Counted from the first letter of the stretch, positions 24,408 to 33,631 are shown. The stretch is DNA of 64,000 nucleotides from Sandaracinobacter neustonicus (GCF_006385875.1 NZ_VFSU01000012.1:1-64000); one strand, 5' to 3'. Notes: a model not told the origin generated them from the letters alone. Made by a program: numbers and translations.

Positions 24408-24755
24408 ATGACGACGAACATGATGAACTCGGTGAAGAGCCTGGCGCTGGCACTTGTGGCTTCGGGCGTGATGCTTGGAATTGCAGCCGGCCCGGCAGCG
24501 GCTGGCACTGTGGCCGGCGGTGGCCGTGAAGCGCGGATCGAAGTTTCGAAATTCGACCTGACCCGCGCGGAAGGCCGCAAGGCGGTCGAAAGCCGGGTGG
24601 CTGCAATGGCCGGGCGGATGTGCGCAGAAGGCGGCGTGAACCTGACGGATCGCGCGGAAGCGGCCGAGTATCGGCTTTGCGTGGCGGATGCGGTGGCTTC
24701 GGCCCGCACGCAGATCGCGGCCATTCTGAGCCAGCAGGCGCTGGCCTCGCGTTAA
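24408..24755 (+). CDS. UrcA family protein
   Basis: A 115-residue exported protein. A signal peptide (NSVKSLALALVASGVMLGIAAGPAAAG) precedes a domain with IEVSKFDLTRAEGRKAVESRVAAMAGRMC and LCVADAVASARTQIAAIL; the two Cys in the latter region (C of RMC and C of RLC) likely form the family disulphide. UrcA proteins are widespread in sphingomonads and of unknown function. The gap 24120-24407 upstream is AT-rich and likely carries its promoter, but I see no clear -35/-10 pair. A perfect 13-bp stem hairpin follows at 24814. Confidence 0.85.
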   Translation: MTTNMMNSVKSLALALVASGVMLGIAAGPAAAGTVAGGGREARIEVSKFDLTRAEGRKAVESRVAAMAGRMCAEGGVNLTDRAEAAEYRLCVADAVASARTQIAAILSQQALASR

Positions 24756-24813
24756 GCAAAGTTTCGCGATTTCGCCGGGATTATCCCCTCTCTCTCCCGG
24801 CGGAAACACAAGG

Positions 24814-24846
24814 ACGGCCCGGCGGACCCCCTCTCCGCCGGGCCGT
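24814..24846 (+). terminator. hairpin after the UrcA gene
   Basis: Perfect 13-bp inverted repeat: ACGGCCCGGCGGA at 24814-24826 and TCCGCCGGGCCGT at 24834-24846 with a 7-base loop. It stands 58 bases past the UrcA stop codon. There is no strong T-run downstream, so it could be a terminator of the sort common in GC-rich genomes or an RNA-stabilising hairpin. Confidence 0.7.
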
Positions 24847-25051
24847 CTGACGTTTGCATGCAACAGTGTGCCAGCAATTTTCGCGCCAAGTGGGAAAAGT
24901 TGCGACGAACGGTTGATCGGCGAATTGACAGGTGGCAGGCTGATTGCCAGTTGTTTGGGGCCGGATGCATTGTTGCGTACCCGCCTTATCCTGGCCTGTT
25001 CGGTTGCGTAATTGTTGCGTGCACAGGGTTTGACTGCCGGCGGTGGCAGGA

Positions 25052-25088
25052 AGCGGCGTCGCGGAGGTTGCGACGCCGCTTTGTTTTT
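25052..25088 (+). terminator. strong intrinsic terminator without an adjacent gene
   Basis: Perfect 11-bp stem (AGCGGCGTCGC at 25052-25062, GCGACGCCGCT at 25070-25080), 7-base loop and TTGTTTTT immediately after, the textbook Rho-independent terminator for the plus strand. The only upstream gene on that strand is UrcA, which already has a hairpin at 24814. The interval 24850-25050 therefore may encode a small RNA. Apart from these two hairpins I see nothing else in the 24756-25189 gap. Confidence 0.8.
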
Positions 25089-25189
25089 GTGGCCCTGTTT
25101 TTGGGGCGGCGGGTTCGCCGGGCCGCCCGATTTTCCATGTCCGTCCGATTGGGCTGGCGGGACCGGCGGCCGGGTGGCAAGCTGGGGGC

Positions 25190-25468
25190 ATGGAACAGCT
25201 TCGAGACGTGGGCAGTGGCGTGACCGACAATGTCGGCCGGAGCCGCTATGAGCTGGTGGTGGACGGCGTGACCGCCTTCGCCGAATATCGGCTGCTGGGC
25301 GACAGGATCGTCTTTCCGCACACGGTGGTGCCGCCGGAAATCGGCGGCCGAGGCGTGGGCGGGCGGCTGGTGAACGCGGCGCTGGATGATGCGGAGCGGC
25401 GGGGGTTGGCTGTGGTGGCCGAGTGTTCGTTTGTGGCGAAGGTGGTTGCGGCGAGGGCGAATCGCTAA
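25190..25468 (+). CDS. GNAT-family N-acetyltransferase (YjdJ-like)
   Basis: A 92-residue minimal acetyltransferase. VTDNVGRSRYELVVDGVTAFAEYRL..DRIVFPHTVVPPEIGGRGVGGRLVNAALDDAERRGLAVVAECSFVAKVV contains the acetyl-CoA loop GGRGVGGRL and closing strand of the YjdJ/GTLF3A-like small GNATs. The start at 25190 gives MEQLRDVG. The substrate is not predictable. It is followed at 25545 by a convergent low-GC gene. Confidence 0.85.
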   Translation: MEQLRDVGSGVTDNVGRSRYELVVDGVTAFAEYRLLGDRIVFPHTVVPPEIGGRGVGGRLVNAALDDAERRGLAVVAECSFVAKVVAARANR

Positions 25469-25544
25469 CCTGCGGGCTCTCCGCAGCGATGGTCGGCAGA
25501 TGCTGAGTTTCGCTATGTTGGCCAGGAGATGGCACCCGGCTATC

Positions 25545-26588
25545 CTAGTCGGCGGCCATCGGAAGCATTGCTGCAATTCCCCGTCGCAGTTCCCTTTTCA
25601 GGAAATACTTGGCACCAGTCCCGATCGCTGGTGCGTATGAGACTGCATCCTGTAGGGTTGGGTGTGCGACGAAGTATTCACATGAGGCTGAGGCAATCGA
25701 CATCAAAATGTCGTCGCCAATATCAAATCCACTCCCACGGAAGCCGACCGCCAAGCGTCTTCTTGAGAGAGGAAAGAAAACACTTCGGAGACTGTCATTG
25801 TCAATAAGCACCATTGGCATAAACTGACCGGATTCGTCCACGCCAACAACCGCACAATCTGGAAGAATTAAATCACTATTAGTCGTTACAATTTTCCATG
25901 AAAATGTTTCTAAGCATCTTATTCTATTAATAGGAACTGGATGATGCAAAAGTGCATCTAAATGACCGCTAGAAACAATATCATTAATAGGTAAAGTTTT
26001 AAATAGTTCTATTAATTTAACAATGTCTTGATGAATGCTTGAAAAATTTTCGTCGAGAAGGCGTCTGCACAATAGGTAAAAATCATGGCGTGAAATGCCG
26101 ATATTTTTTAAAATATCGGATTTCGTGTCATAAACCTCGCTCACACGAATTTTTATCTCTGGTGGCAAGGGGTGAGTGTCCATCCCTATAAACCGCCTAG
26201 CGCCTGCCTCTGTACGGATCTCTGATATGATCTCGTCCATGAGTTCGCGTATTAAACGCGGAAATACATGGCGGATGGACGCGGATCGGATAGACAGATG
26301 CGCTGCAAGCTCGCAAATCTCTCGTGAATCGACTGATTCAGAGTTCGCTTCCGCTCTGGACGCCAAGTCAGAGAAATAACCCTCGCTGTTTGTAATATCT
26401 TTATCAATTTCTGCATGCTTTGGATCAGAGCTAGAATAGAAATGCCCTTCAAGTCCGACATTTTCTGTGCTCGATATGTAATTTCTTGTCAAACGGATCA
26501 CCCTTACCTGAGTGACCTTTTTTGAGGCGGATTTTCCAAATCTCCTCAAAAGAAACTGTGGTAGGTAGTGCTGTCTTTTACCGGACAT
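25545..26588 (-). CDS. DUF4238 domain-containing protein
   Basis: A 347-residue protein beginning SGKRQHYLPQFLLRRFG, the diagnostic DUF4238 N-terminus (xRxHYLPxFLLRxF). Further family-like stretches are ENVGLEGHFYSSS, IRSASIRHVFPRLI and the strand VVTTNSDLILPDCAVVG followed by FFPLSRRRLAVGF. The mechanism of the family is not known. GC content and codon usage are much lower than in flanking genes, especially 25850-26150, which points to horizontal acquisition. It stands alone between GNAT and uvrA with no accessory partner genes, so a defence role cannot be argued from context. Confidence 0.85.
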   Translation of the reverse strand: MSGKRQHYLPQFLLRRFGKSASKKVTQVRVIRLTRNYISSTENVGLEGHFYSSSDPKHAEIDKDITNSEGYFSDLASRAEANSESVDSREICELAAHLSIRSASIRHVFPRLIRELMDEIISEIRTEAGARRFIGMDTHPLPPEIKIRVSEVYDTKSDILKNIGISRHDFYLLCRRLLDENFSSIHQDIVKLIELFKTLPINDIVSSGHLDALLHHPVPINRIRCLETFSWKIVTTNSDLILPDCAVVGVDESGQFMPMVLIDNDSLRSVFFPLSRRRLAVGFRGSGFDIGDDILMSIASASCEYFVAHPTLQDAVSYAPAIGTGAKYFLKRELRRGIAAMLPMAAD

Positions 26589-26640
26589 GAAACTCTACTC
26601 AAATTGAAGGGAAACTATAGTGGTAGAATTCCAGATAAAC

Positions 26641-29532
26641 TCAAGGATTGCAATTGGATAACAGTCCCCGCAAATACCCGCCCGTGAAGCCCTTGCCGGA
26701 CTTCACGATCTGTTCTGGTGTGCCGGTTGCGACGATGGTGCCGCCGCCTGCTCCACCTTCGGGGCCGAGGTCGATGACCCAGTCTGCGGTTTTGATGACT
26801 TCCAGATTATGTTCGATCACGACCACCGTGTTGCCTTGCTCGACGAGGGCTTGCAGGACTTCCAGCAGTTTGCGGACGTCTTCGAAGTGGAGGCCTGTGG
26901 TGGGTTCGTCGAGGATGTAGAGGGTCTGGCCGGTGGCGCGGCGGCTGAGTTCCTTGGCCAGCTTTACGCGCTGGGCTTCGCCGCCGCTGAGTGTTGTGGC
27001 CTGCTGGCCGACGTGGACGTAGCCGAGGCCGACTTCTTCCAGCATTTTCAGCCGGTCGCGGATGGGGGGGACGGCTTCGAAGAGTTTCACGGCGTCTGAA
27101 ACCGTCATGTCCAGCACGTCGGCGATGCTGTGGCCCTTGTGCAGGACTTCCAGCGTTTCGCGGTTGTAGCGTTTGCCGTGGCAGACGTCGCACTGGACAT
27201 AGACATCGGGCAGGAAGTGCATTTCGATCTTCAGCATGCCGTCGCCCTGGCAGGCTTCGCAGCGGCCGCCTTTCACGTTGAAGCTGAAGCGGCCGGGCTT
27301 GTAGCCGCGCGCCAGCGATTCCGGCAGGCCGGCGAACCAGTCCCGGATGTGGGTGAAGGCCCCGGTGTAGGTGGCGGGGTTGGAGCGCGGGGTGCGGCCG
27401 ATGGGGGATTGATCGATGTCGATCACCTTGTCCAGATGTTCGAGGCCAGTGATTTCATCGTGCGGGCCGGCGTGCAGGCGCGCGCCGTTCAGCGCCTTGG
27501 CGGCCGCCGGATAGAGGGTGTCGATCACGAAGCTGGACTTGCCCGAGCCGGAGACGCCGGTGACGCAGGTGAAGGTGCCGAGCGGGATGGCGGCGCTGAC
27601 GTTCTGCAGGTTGTTGGCGCGCGCGCCTTTCACCTTGAGTTGCTTGCCATTGCCCTTGCGGCGGGTGGCGGGAACCTCCACCTTGCGGCGGCCGGAGAGA
27701 TAATCGCCTGTGAGGCTGTTCGGGTTGTTCAGGATATCGGCGAGCGTGCCTTCGGCGATGATGTTGCCGCCGTTGCGGCCCGCGCCGGGGCCCATATCGA
27801 CGACATGATCGGCGGTGCGGATGGCGTCTTCGTCATGCTCCACCACCAGCACGGTGTTGCCGAGGTCCCGCAGGCGCTTCAGCGTTTCCAGCAGCCGGTC
27901 ATTGTCGCGCTGGTGCAGGCCGATGGAGGGTTCATCCAGCACATAAAGCACGCCGGACAGGCCCGAGCCGATCTGGCTGGCGAGGCGGATGCGCTGGGAT
28001 TCGCCGCCGGACAGCGTGCCGGAGGTGCGATCAAGGCTGAGATAGCCGAGGCCGACGTTGACGAGGAAGCCGAGCCGCTCGTTGATTTCCTTCAGGATGC
28101 GGCTGGCGATTTCCTGTTGTTTCGCCGTGAGATGGGCTGGCAGCGCCTGAAACCATATCGCGGCATCCGCGACGGAACGGCGGGTGCTGTCTGAAATGCT
28201 TTCGCCCGCGATCTTCACGCTGAGCGCTTCGGGTTTCAGCCGCGCGCCGCCGCAGGCTTCGCACGGGGCGGCGGACTGGTAGCGGCCCAGTTCCTCGCGC
28301 ATCCATGCGCTTTCGGTGTCGCGGAAGCGCTTGTCGAGGTTGGCCAGCACGCCGTCGAACGGCTTGTTCACTTCATAGCGCTTGCGGCCGTCTTCGAAGA
28401 CGAGCGGGATCGCTTTGCCCTTGGTGCCGTGCAGGATGGCTTCGCGGGTTTCCTCGGGCAGCTTCGCCCATGGCTGGTCCAGCGTGCCGCCGAGCGCGCC
28501 GACGACGGAGCCGAGCACCTGCATATAGTAAGGCGAGGGCGGCGAGGATTTGGCCCATGGCACCACCGCGCCGTCTTTCAGGCTGAGCGCTTCGTTGGGG
28601 ACGACGAGGAAGGGATCGAAGAACAGCCGTTCGCCAAGGCCGTTGCAGGTGGGGCAGGCCCCCTGCGGGGCGTTAAAGGAGAAGAGGCGGGGTTCGATTT
28701 CGGGCAGGGTGAAGCCGGAGACGGGGCAGGCGAATTTTTCCGAGAAGGTGATCACTTCGTTGACGTCGGGCTTGCCCGCCACCCCCACCCCCGGCCCCTC
28801 CCCTGAAGGGGAGGGGAGGATTTCCACGACGGCCAGGCCGTCTGCCAGTTTCAGGGCGGTTTCGAAGCTCTCCGCGAGGCGGCTGGCGATGTCTGCGCGG
28901 ACGACGAGGCGGTCGACCACGACGTCGATGTTGTGCTTGTATTTCTTGTCCAGCGTGGGGGCGTCTTCGATGTCGACCACCTCGCCGTTGACGCGCAGGC
29001 GCTGGAAGCCTGCCTTTTTCCACTCGGCGATTTCCTTTTTATATTCGCCCTTGCGGCCGCGCACGACGGGGGCGAGCAGCATCAGCCTTGTGCCTTCGGG
29101 CAGCGCCAGCACCCGATCCACCATCTGACTGACCGTCTGCGCGGAGATCGGGAGGCCGGTGGCGGGGCTGTAGGGCACGCCGGTGCGCGCCCAGAGCAGG
29201 CGCATATAATCATAGATTTCGGTGACGGTGCCGACGGTGGAGCGCGGGTTGCGGCTGGTGGTTTTCTGCTCGATGCTGATCGCCGGGCTGAGGCCCTCGA
29301 TATGATCGACATCCGGCTTCTGCATCAGCTCAAGGAACTGGCGGGCGTAGGCGGACAGGCTTTCCACATAGCGGCGCTGACCCTCGGCATAGATGGTGTC
29401 GAAGGCGAGGCTGGATTTGCCGGAGCCGGAGAGGCCGGTGATGACGATCAGCCTGTCCCTCGGCAGATCAATGTCCACGGATTTGAGGTTGTGCTCGCGC
29501 GCGCCGCGGACGGAGATGTGGGTGAGGCTCAT
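26641..29532 (-). CDS. uvrA: excinuclease ABC subunit A
   Basis: A 963-residue nucleotide-excision repair ATPase. N-terminal ATPase: [30 protein letters not shown]; zinc finger CPTCNGLG and CEACGGARL; signature [29 protein letters not shown]-terminal ATPase: [62 protein letters not shown]. An extra segment at about residues 238-255 ([18 protein letters not shown]) is encoded by DNA that matches the intergenic repeat. A LexA box lies just upstream of the start. Confidence 0.96.
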   Translation of the reverse strand: MSLTHISVRGAREHNLKSVDIDLPRDRLIVITGLSGSGKSSLAFDTIYAEGQRRYVESLSAYARQFLELMQKPDVDHIEGLSPAISIEQKTTSRNPRSTVGTVTEIYDYMRLLWARTGVPYSPATGLPISAQTVSQMVDRVLALPEGTRLMLLAPVVRGRKGEYKKEIAEWKKAGFQRLRVNGEVVDIEDAPTLDKKYKHNIDVVVDRLVVRADIASRLAESFETALKLADGLAVVEILPSPSGEGPGVGVAGKPDVNEVITFSEKFACPVSGFTLPEIEPRLFSFNAPQGACPTCNGLGERLFFDPFLVVPNEALSLKDGAVVPWAKSSPPSPYYMQVLGSVVGALGGTLDQPWAKLPEETREAILHGTKGKAIPLVFEDGRKRYEVNKPFDGVLANLDKRFRDTESAWMREELGRYQSAAPCEACGGARLKPEALSVKIAGESISDSTRRSVADAAIWFQALPAHLTAKQQEIASRILKEINERLGFLVNVGLGYLSLDRTSGTLSGGESQRIRLASQIGSGLSGVLYVLDEPSIGLHQRDNDRLLETLKRLRDLGNTVLVVEHDEDAIRTADHVVDMGPGAGRNGGNIIAEGTLADILNNPNSLTGDYLSGRRKVEVPATRRKGNGKQLKVKGARANNLQNVSAAIPLGTFTCVTGVSGSGKSSFVIDTLYPAAAKALNGARLHAGPHDEITGLEHLDKVIDIDQSPIGRTPRSNPATYTGAFTHIRDWFAGLPESLARGYKPGRFSFNVKGGRCEACQGDGMLKIEMHFLPDVYVQCDVCHGKRYNRETLEVLHKGHSIADVLDMTVSDAVKLFEAVPPIRDRLKMLEEVGLGYVHVGQQATTLSGGEAQRVKLAKELSRRATGQTLYILDEPTTGLHFEDVRKLLEVLQALVEQGNTVVVIEHNLEVIKTADWVIDLGPEGGAGGGTIVATGTPEQIVKSGKGFTGGYLRGLLSNCNP
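28768..28821 (-). repeat. intergenic-repeat module inserted in frame within uvrA
   Basis: On the coding strand the DNA reads CTCCCCTCCCCTTCAGGGG then AGGGGCCGGGGGTGGGGG, the same hairpin and G-rich tail as the mosaic repeat at 5242-5278 and 13578-13622. Its 54 bases are a multiple of three and add about 18 residues rich in Pro, Ser and Gly between the DGLAVVEI and [11 protein letters not shown] stretches, which are contiguous in typical UvrA proteins. Exact ends are approximate. Confidence 0.7.
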
Positions 29533-29540
29533 GAAAGTAT

Positions 29541-29555
29541 GTTCTACCTATGTTC
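29541..29555. promoter_or_regulatory. LexA (SOS) box upstream of uvrA
   Basis: GTTC TACCTAT GTTC, an exact match to the alphaproteobacterial LexA operator GTTC-N7-GTTC, located 9 bases upstream of the uvrA ATG. This predicts LexA repression of uvrA and induction by DNA damage. Confidence 0.85.
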
Positions 29556-29678
29556 CGGGCGCGAGGGAAGAGGGCGCGGCGGCGCGGCAGAAGTGGGGGC
29601 TGGGCGGGAAAAAGGGAAGAGGGTTGGCGCCCCGCCCGGCCAGCAGGGCGCCCGTGACGAACCCTTCAGGCGGCTCCT

Positions 29679-30170
29679 TTACGCGGCTCTTGCGCGCTCG
29701 CCGCTGCTTGCCGGAGCCTGCGCCCAGCAATCCAGCCGGACGGAATCCAGATACGCCTGCTGCATATCCTCCGTGAGGATTTCCGCGAGGCGGACGCCCT
29801 CTATCCACAGCTCGATCACATGATAGCGCCCGCCGCTCATGCCCTGGCGGGTGCAGGTTTCAACTGGCCAGCCTTCGCGCGCGGCCAGCGCATGCACCTG
29901 TTCCGGCGAAAGCGGGGTGCCCAGCGCGAAATGCAGCGCCGAGCGGCGGCGGGTGGGGCCGGGCAGGCCGACCATGCCTTCGGGGCCTTCCACCAGCAGC
30001 GTGCCGGCCGGATAGACTTCCACCAGCGTGTTCGTGGCGTCATCGGCATGGGCGAACCAGCTGCCTTCGGCGACGCGAGGACAGGGCGAGGCCTTCCCGC
30101 CCATCAGTTCGGCCAGAATCCGGGCGACCCGTTCGGGATCTTCGGCGTCTGTCGACAAGTGAAACAACAT
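29679..30170 (-). CDS. VOC-fold-like hypothetical protein
   Basis: A 163-residue cytoplasmic protein: [50 protein letters not shown] and [24 protein letters not shown] give the repeated beta-alpha-beta pattern of glyoxalase/VOC proteins, but no clear metal triad is visible. It resembles a conserved hypothetical protein of sphingomonads. The start at 30170 (MLFHLS) is preferred over 30182 on similarity of N-terminus. It is divergent from the hydrolase at 30300. Confidence 0.6.
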   Translation of the reverse strand: MLFHLSTDAEDPERVARILAELMGGKASPCPRVAEGSWFAHADDATNTLVEVYPAGTLLVEGPEGMVGLPGPTRRRSALHFALGTPLSPEQVHALAAREGWPVETCTRQGMSGGRYHVIELWIEGVRLAEILTEDMQQAYLDSVRLDCWAQAPASSGERARAA

Positions 30171-30299
30171 GTTCAGGCACACTTTCCGTGCTGTGGCGTA
30201 GACCCCTCTTCACCATGGCGAATGCCTGATGCAGGCGGGCGCGTCTTGGACGGAATCGACGGAAGCATTCCGCGCTTTACGGCGACCGGGCGCTGCGGC

Positions 30300-31769
30300 A
30301 TGCAGCCGGGCATGACCGAAACAGCTCTCCCCGACGGGCAGCCGAAGAAAAAGCGCAGCCGCATCTGGCGTTGGCTGGGATTTGTGGCGCTGCTGGGCTT
30401 GCTGATCACGATATTGATGGCGTTCCACAACCCGCCGATGCGGTTGATGCCGGTGCCTGCGGCCTTTGCGAAATCCGGCTCTCAGCTGTTTCAGGCCAAC
30501 CCCAATCTTCGGCACGACAACCGGATCGAGCTGTTCTATGCCACCAACCGGCTGCCGCTGGGGCCACGCAACGATCGCATCCATTCCATCACCCCGGGGC
30601 GTGACCTGCTGCTGGGGGTGACGACGATCCGCATCGGCGATCAGGGCACGACATGGGACCGGGTTTATGAATGGTCGATGGGCGAGGACGGCGAGCGGCG
30701 GCCGCAGCTGATCCTTGAGCAGATGCGGGAGCTTGCGTCACTGCCCGGTGACGAGGCGGTGCCACCTGCCGGGCCGGTGCTGGACCCTTCCATGCGCGCC
30801 TGGCTGGGGCTGGTGGACGAGGCGTTGGGCCGCAGTCTGGACCCGGACATCATCATCTATGTGCATGGCGCGAACTCCACGGTGGAGCGCGCCGCCGGGC
30901 AGGCGGCACAGCTGCGCCACTTCACCGGGCAGAATGCCGTGGTGCTGCTGTTCGCATGGCCGACTGCCGAGAATTTCCTTGTCTATCCGCGCGATATCGG
31001 CACCGCCTTTGGCGCGGCCCCGCAGTTCGCCCGGCTGGTGGAGCTGCTGGCCACCCACACTCGCGCCCGCAAGATCGACGTGCTGAGCTATTCCGCCGGC
31101 GGCACGGTTGCCTCTGACGGGTTGGCGCGGGTGGGCAGCTGGTCGCGCGCGACGGGGCTGAACCCAAAGCTGGGGCAGGTGCACCATGCCGCGCCGGATG
31201 CCGATCTGCGCGGGTTCGTGGGGGACCTGCGCGATTATGCCGGGTTGCCGGACCGGGTGACGGTGAGCCTGAACATGGAGGACAGCGCGCTGCGGCTATC
31301 CGAAGTGATGAACCGGGGATCGCGCGCCGGGCGGCCGGACCTGCGCGAGCTTTCCCCCGGCGATCTGCGCTTCCTGCAGCAGGCCAACAAGGAACTGGGG
31401 CTGGAGATCGTGCGGGTGCGCCCCGGCGACCTGCACGGCGTGAGCGCGCGCTCGCACGCCTTCTGGTATATGGACCCATGGGCCGCCAGCGACGTGCTGC
31501 TGCAGCTGATGTTCGGCAAGGGCGCACAGGCACGCGGGCTGGCGGCGGGGCCGGGGGCGAGCGGGTTGTCTTACTGGGTGTTCCCGCCGGACTATGAAGC
31601 GCGGCTGCCGGGCGTGATCGAGCGCGCCTCAGTCGGGATGGCGGAAGCGGCCATCGGCCAGAAAGGCGAGCACCTGGGCGACGCTGTCCGGGTGGAAGGG
31701 CAACATGCTGTGGGCGACATGGACGACGATATGATCGGCCATGCCGTCGATCCGGGTGGCCGCAACTGA
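30300..31769 (+). CDS. DUF900-type alpha/beta hydrolase, membrane-anchored
   Basis: About 489 residues. A basic N-terminus and transmembrane segment (IWRWLGFVALLGLLITILMAF) precede RIELFYATNRLPLGPRNDRIHSI, the DUF900 start, then IIIYVHGANSTVERAAGQAAQLRHF, VVLLFAWPTAENFLVYPRD and IDVLSYSAGGTVASDGL with the nucleophile-elbow-like SYSAGG. The His is probably in QVHHAAPDAD or SARSHAFWY. Function unknown. A second ATG at 30312 is possible. The last 141 bases overlap the 3' end of the convergent lipase-like gene, so the terminal 47 residues may be non-native. Confidence 0.78.
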   Translation: MQPGMTETALPDGQPKKKRSRIWRWLGFVALLGLLITILMAFHNPPMRLMPVPAAFAKSGSQLFQANPNLRHDNRIELFYATNRLPLGPRNDRIHSITPGRDLLLGVTTIRIGDQGTTWDRVYEWSMGEDGERRPQLILEQMRELASLPGDEAVPPAGPVLDPSMRAWLGLVDEALGRSLDPDIIIYVHGANSTVERAAGQAAQLRHFTGQNAVVLLFAWPTAENFLVYPRDIGTAFGAAPQFARLVELLATHTRARKIDVLSYSAGGTVASDGLARVGSWSRATGLNPKLGQVHHAAPDADLRGFVGDLRDYAGLPDRVTVSLNMEDSALRLSEVMNRGSRAGRPDLRELSPGDLRFLQQANKELGLEIVRVRPGDLHGVSARSHAFWYMDPWAASDVLLQLMFGKGAQARGLAAGPGASGLSYWVFPPDYEARLPGVIERASVGMAEAAIGQKGEHLGDAVRVEGQHAVGDMDDDMIGHAVDPGGRN

Positions 31770-32291
31770 GACCTTGCCGTCGTTCGGGCGCGGCAGCAGG
31801 CTTTCCGGCACCAGATTCACGCTGACATCGCCCGCCACCACGCCCAGCTCATAATCGACCGTGCCGAAGATCGCCTCGTCGGCCCTGGGCCGGTTGGTGC
31901 GCAGATAGGGCGCGACCGGGCCGAGCAGCGCGTTCGACAGATGCGCGTCATACAGGGCGTCCGCCAGCTCCGACCCCTGATTGGGCGGGCCAAGCTGCAC
32001 CACCCGCCCCAGCCGCTTCGGCCGCTGCCGGTAAATCAGCGCCCGCGCCACCAGCCCACCCAGCGAATGGGTGACGATGTGCATCGGGCCATCCAGCGTC
32101 GCCTCGAATGCAGCCATGCGCGGGGCGATATGATCCAGAATCTCCGCCATCGATCGGCGCATGCCGTAACTGGGGGCGGCCGTGGCGAACCCCTGATGCC
32201 CGAGTTCGGACGCGAGAAAGCCCATCGAAAGGCCGGTGCGGCCATGACCGTGGAGAAGAAAGACACCCGCTGGCATGGGTGGCTGATGCAC
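31629..32291 (-). CDS. lipase-like alpha/beta hydrolase
   Basis: A 220-residue hydrolase. FLLHGHGRTGLSMGFLA gives the oxyanion-hole loop, MHIVTHSLGGLVARALI the catalytic Ser (HSLGG), DGKVSVAATRIDGMADHIVVHVAHSML the acid and His region, and a Phe-Leu-Ala-Asp-Gly-Arg-Phe end matches small cytosolic lipase-like proteins. The GTG at 32291 or ATG at 32276 may start it. It converges on the DUF900 gene with a 141-bp antisense overlap; its C-terminus looks genuine by family resemblance. Confidence 0.82.
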   Translation of the reverse strand: MHQPPMPAGVFLLHGHGRTGLSMGFLASELGHQGFATAAPSYGMRRSMAEILDHIAPRMAAFEATLDGPMHIVTHSLGGLVARALIYRQRPKRLGRVVQLGPPNQGSELADALYDAHLSNALLGPVAPYLRTNRPRADEAIFGTVDYELGVVAGDVSVNLVPESLLPRPNDGKVSVAATRIDGMADHIVVHVAHSMLPFHPDSVAQVLAFLADGRFRHPD

Positions 32292-32334
32292 CGGCGGCGG
32301 TGGTGGGGCAAGGGTGGGGCTATGACTGACGTTT

Positions 32335-32825
32335 GAAGGGGCTCTGCCCCTTCACCCCGGCAGGGGCGTGACGCCCCTGCACCGCCTTAGTTTTTAGCCC
32401 GCTGCAAGGGAGTGGGTGGGGCCATCTGCTTGGCGCGAGGTTGGGGGTTTATTGCCTGCGGGGCTTTTGGGGTGGGCCACTTTGCCTCTCCACGCGTCAC
32501 CCCGGATCAAGTCCGGGGTGACGGTTCTGGTTGGTGGTGAGGGTAGTGGGTTTGCTCAGGGGCCTTCGACCCTTCGACAAGCTCAGGACTCAGGCTGAGC
32601 GGGTGGGGAGGCTGGGAGGGGGTGCTGAGGGCGGTGGATCAGGCCCGGCGTTGCTCCCCTCTCTCCACCTCTCTCCCCGGCGGGGAGAGAGCCACGTGGC
32701 GCCGCAGGCAATGGAATCTGATCACGTCCACGACGTTGCAGTTCGCGCGCAACGCCAATTTTGAGGGTGCAGGGAAATCATTTCCCTGCCGGGGTGAAGG
32801 GGCAGAGCCCCTTCGAACTCCACGC
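32335..32825 (+). repeat. interspersed mosaic repeat, full-length copy with an extra palindrome
   Basis: Fills the gap 32292-32830. Module order repeats that of 5176: AAGGGGCTCTGCCCCTT, CAGGGGCGTGACGCCCCTG, the ATCTGCTTGGCGCGAGG segment, GTCACCCCGGATCAAGTCC, a TTCGACAAGCTCAGGACTC stretch seen in many alphaproteobacterial intergenic repeats, GGCGGGGAGAGAG, GCCGCAGGCAATGGAATC, then AATTTTGAGGGTGCAGGG and the GCAGGGAAAT palindrome (about 32768-32788) and AAGGGGCAGAGCCCCTT. The last modules reach the 3' end of the glycosyltransferase gene. Confidence 0.85.
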
Positions 32826-32830
32826 CCACC

Positions 32831-33631
32831 TTACGCCGGACTGCTCCAGTTCTGCTGCCTGAGCACGGTGTCTTTCTGGCCCCGGGCGATGAAGCGGGGT
32901 TGCAGGAAGCGGTAGAAGAACCAGTCTTTCTGGCTCGGCAGGGTGGCGTGGTAGAGGATGCGTTCGGGCAGGGTCCAGCGGACGGACTTGCGGTCTTCCC
33001 GGCGGGGGGAGGGTTGGACCCACAGGTCTGTGGCGTAGCTGATGCGGCCTTGTTTCCACAGGCGGTGCACCAGCTCATGGTCTTTCAGCACATAGGGCCA
33101 GAGGGCAGGGTCATAGCCGCCCGACGCTTTGTAGGGGGCCGTGCGGAACAGGTGGGCATAGCCGCCGCCATGCGCCTGATGGGTGAGGAGGTTGGGGATG
33201 ATGTGGGTGTAGAGCCAACGGCCGGCTCGTTCCCATCCGCTATGGGCGTTGGGGCCGGTATCATGGGCGATGAAGCCGATGGTGCTGGGGGCGGCGGCCT
33301 CCAGCCGGCGGGTGGCGGTTTCCAGATAGTGGGGCGGGTAGATTGTGTCGGCGTCGCAAATGGCGATGAATTCGGTGCGGACGGCGGCGATGCCCATGTT
33401 GAGCGCGTGCACCTGGCCGGGGATGGGTTGGGTGAGCAGGGTCGTTTCGATGCCCTGCTGTGTTTCCGCCCATTCCTGCGCACGCGCGGTGGTGGCGTCT
33501 GTGGAGCCGTTGTCCACCAGCACCACGCGGAACGGCCGCAGGGTTTGCGCGCTGAGGCTGGCGAGGGTGGCGGGGAGCCATTGTTCCTCGTTGAAATAGG
33601 GGATCACGATCGTCCAGCGCGGTTCGGGCAT
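32831..33631 (-). CDS. family 2 glycosyltransferase
   Basis: A 266-residue soluble GT-A glycosyltransferase. Motifs: WTIVIPYFNEEQWLPATLASL, VVLVDNGSTDATTARA, PGQVHALNMGI and EFIAICDADTIYPPHYL, where the DAD triad binds the nucleotide sugar through a metal. LKDHELVHRLWKQG supplies the acceptor-side acidic residues (ED-like DHE). There is no membrane segment. It likely adds a sugar to an envelope glycan, perhaps linked to the polysaccharide genes 34-46 kb, but it is separated by DUF952. Confidence 0.85.
   Translation of the reverse strand: MPEPRWTIVIPYFNEEQWLPATLASLSAQTLRPFRVVLVDNGSTDATTARAQEWAETQQGIETTLLTQPIPGQVHALNMGIAAVRTEFIAICDADTIYPPHYLETATRRLEAAAPSTIGFIAHDTGPNAHSGWERAGRWLYTHIIPNLLTHQAHGGGYAHLFRTAPYKASGGYDPALWPYVLKDHELVHRLWKQGRISYATDLWVQPSPRREDRKSVRWTLPERILYHATLPSQKDWFFYRFLQPRFIARGQKDTVLRQQNWSSPA

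Noticed and set aside
25545-26588. DUF4238 gene as part of a defence island
   Set aside because: Neighbouring genes are a GNAT protein and uvrA with no nuclease, toxin or modification partner; the composition alone is not enough.
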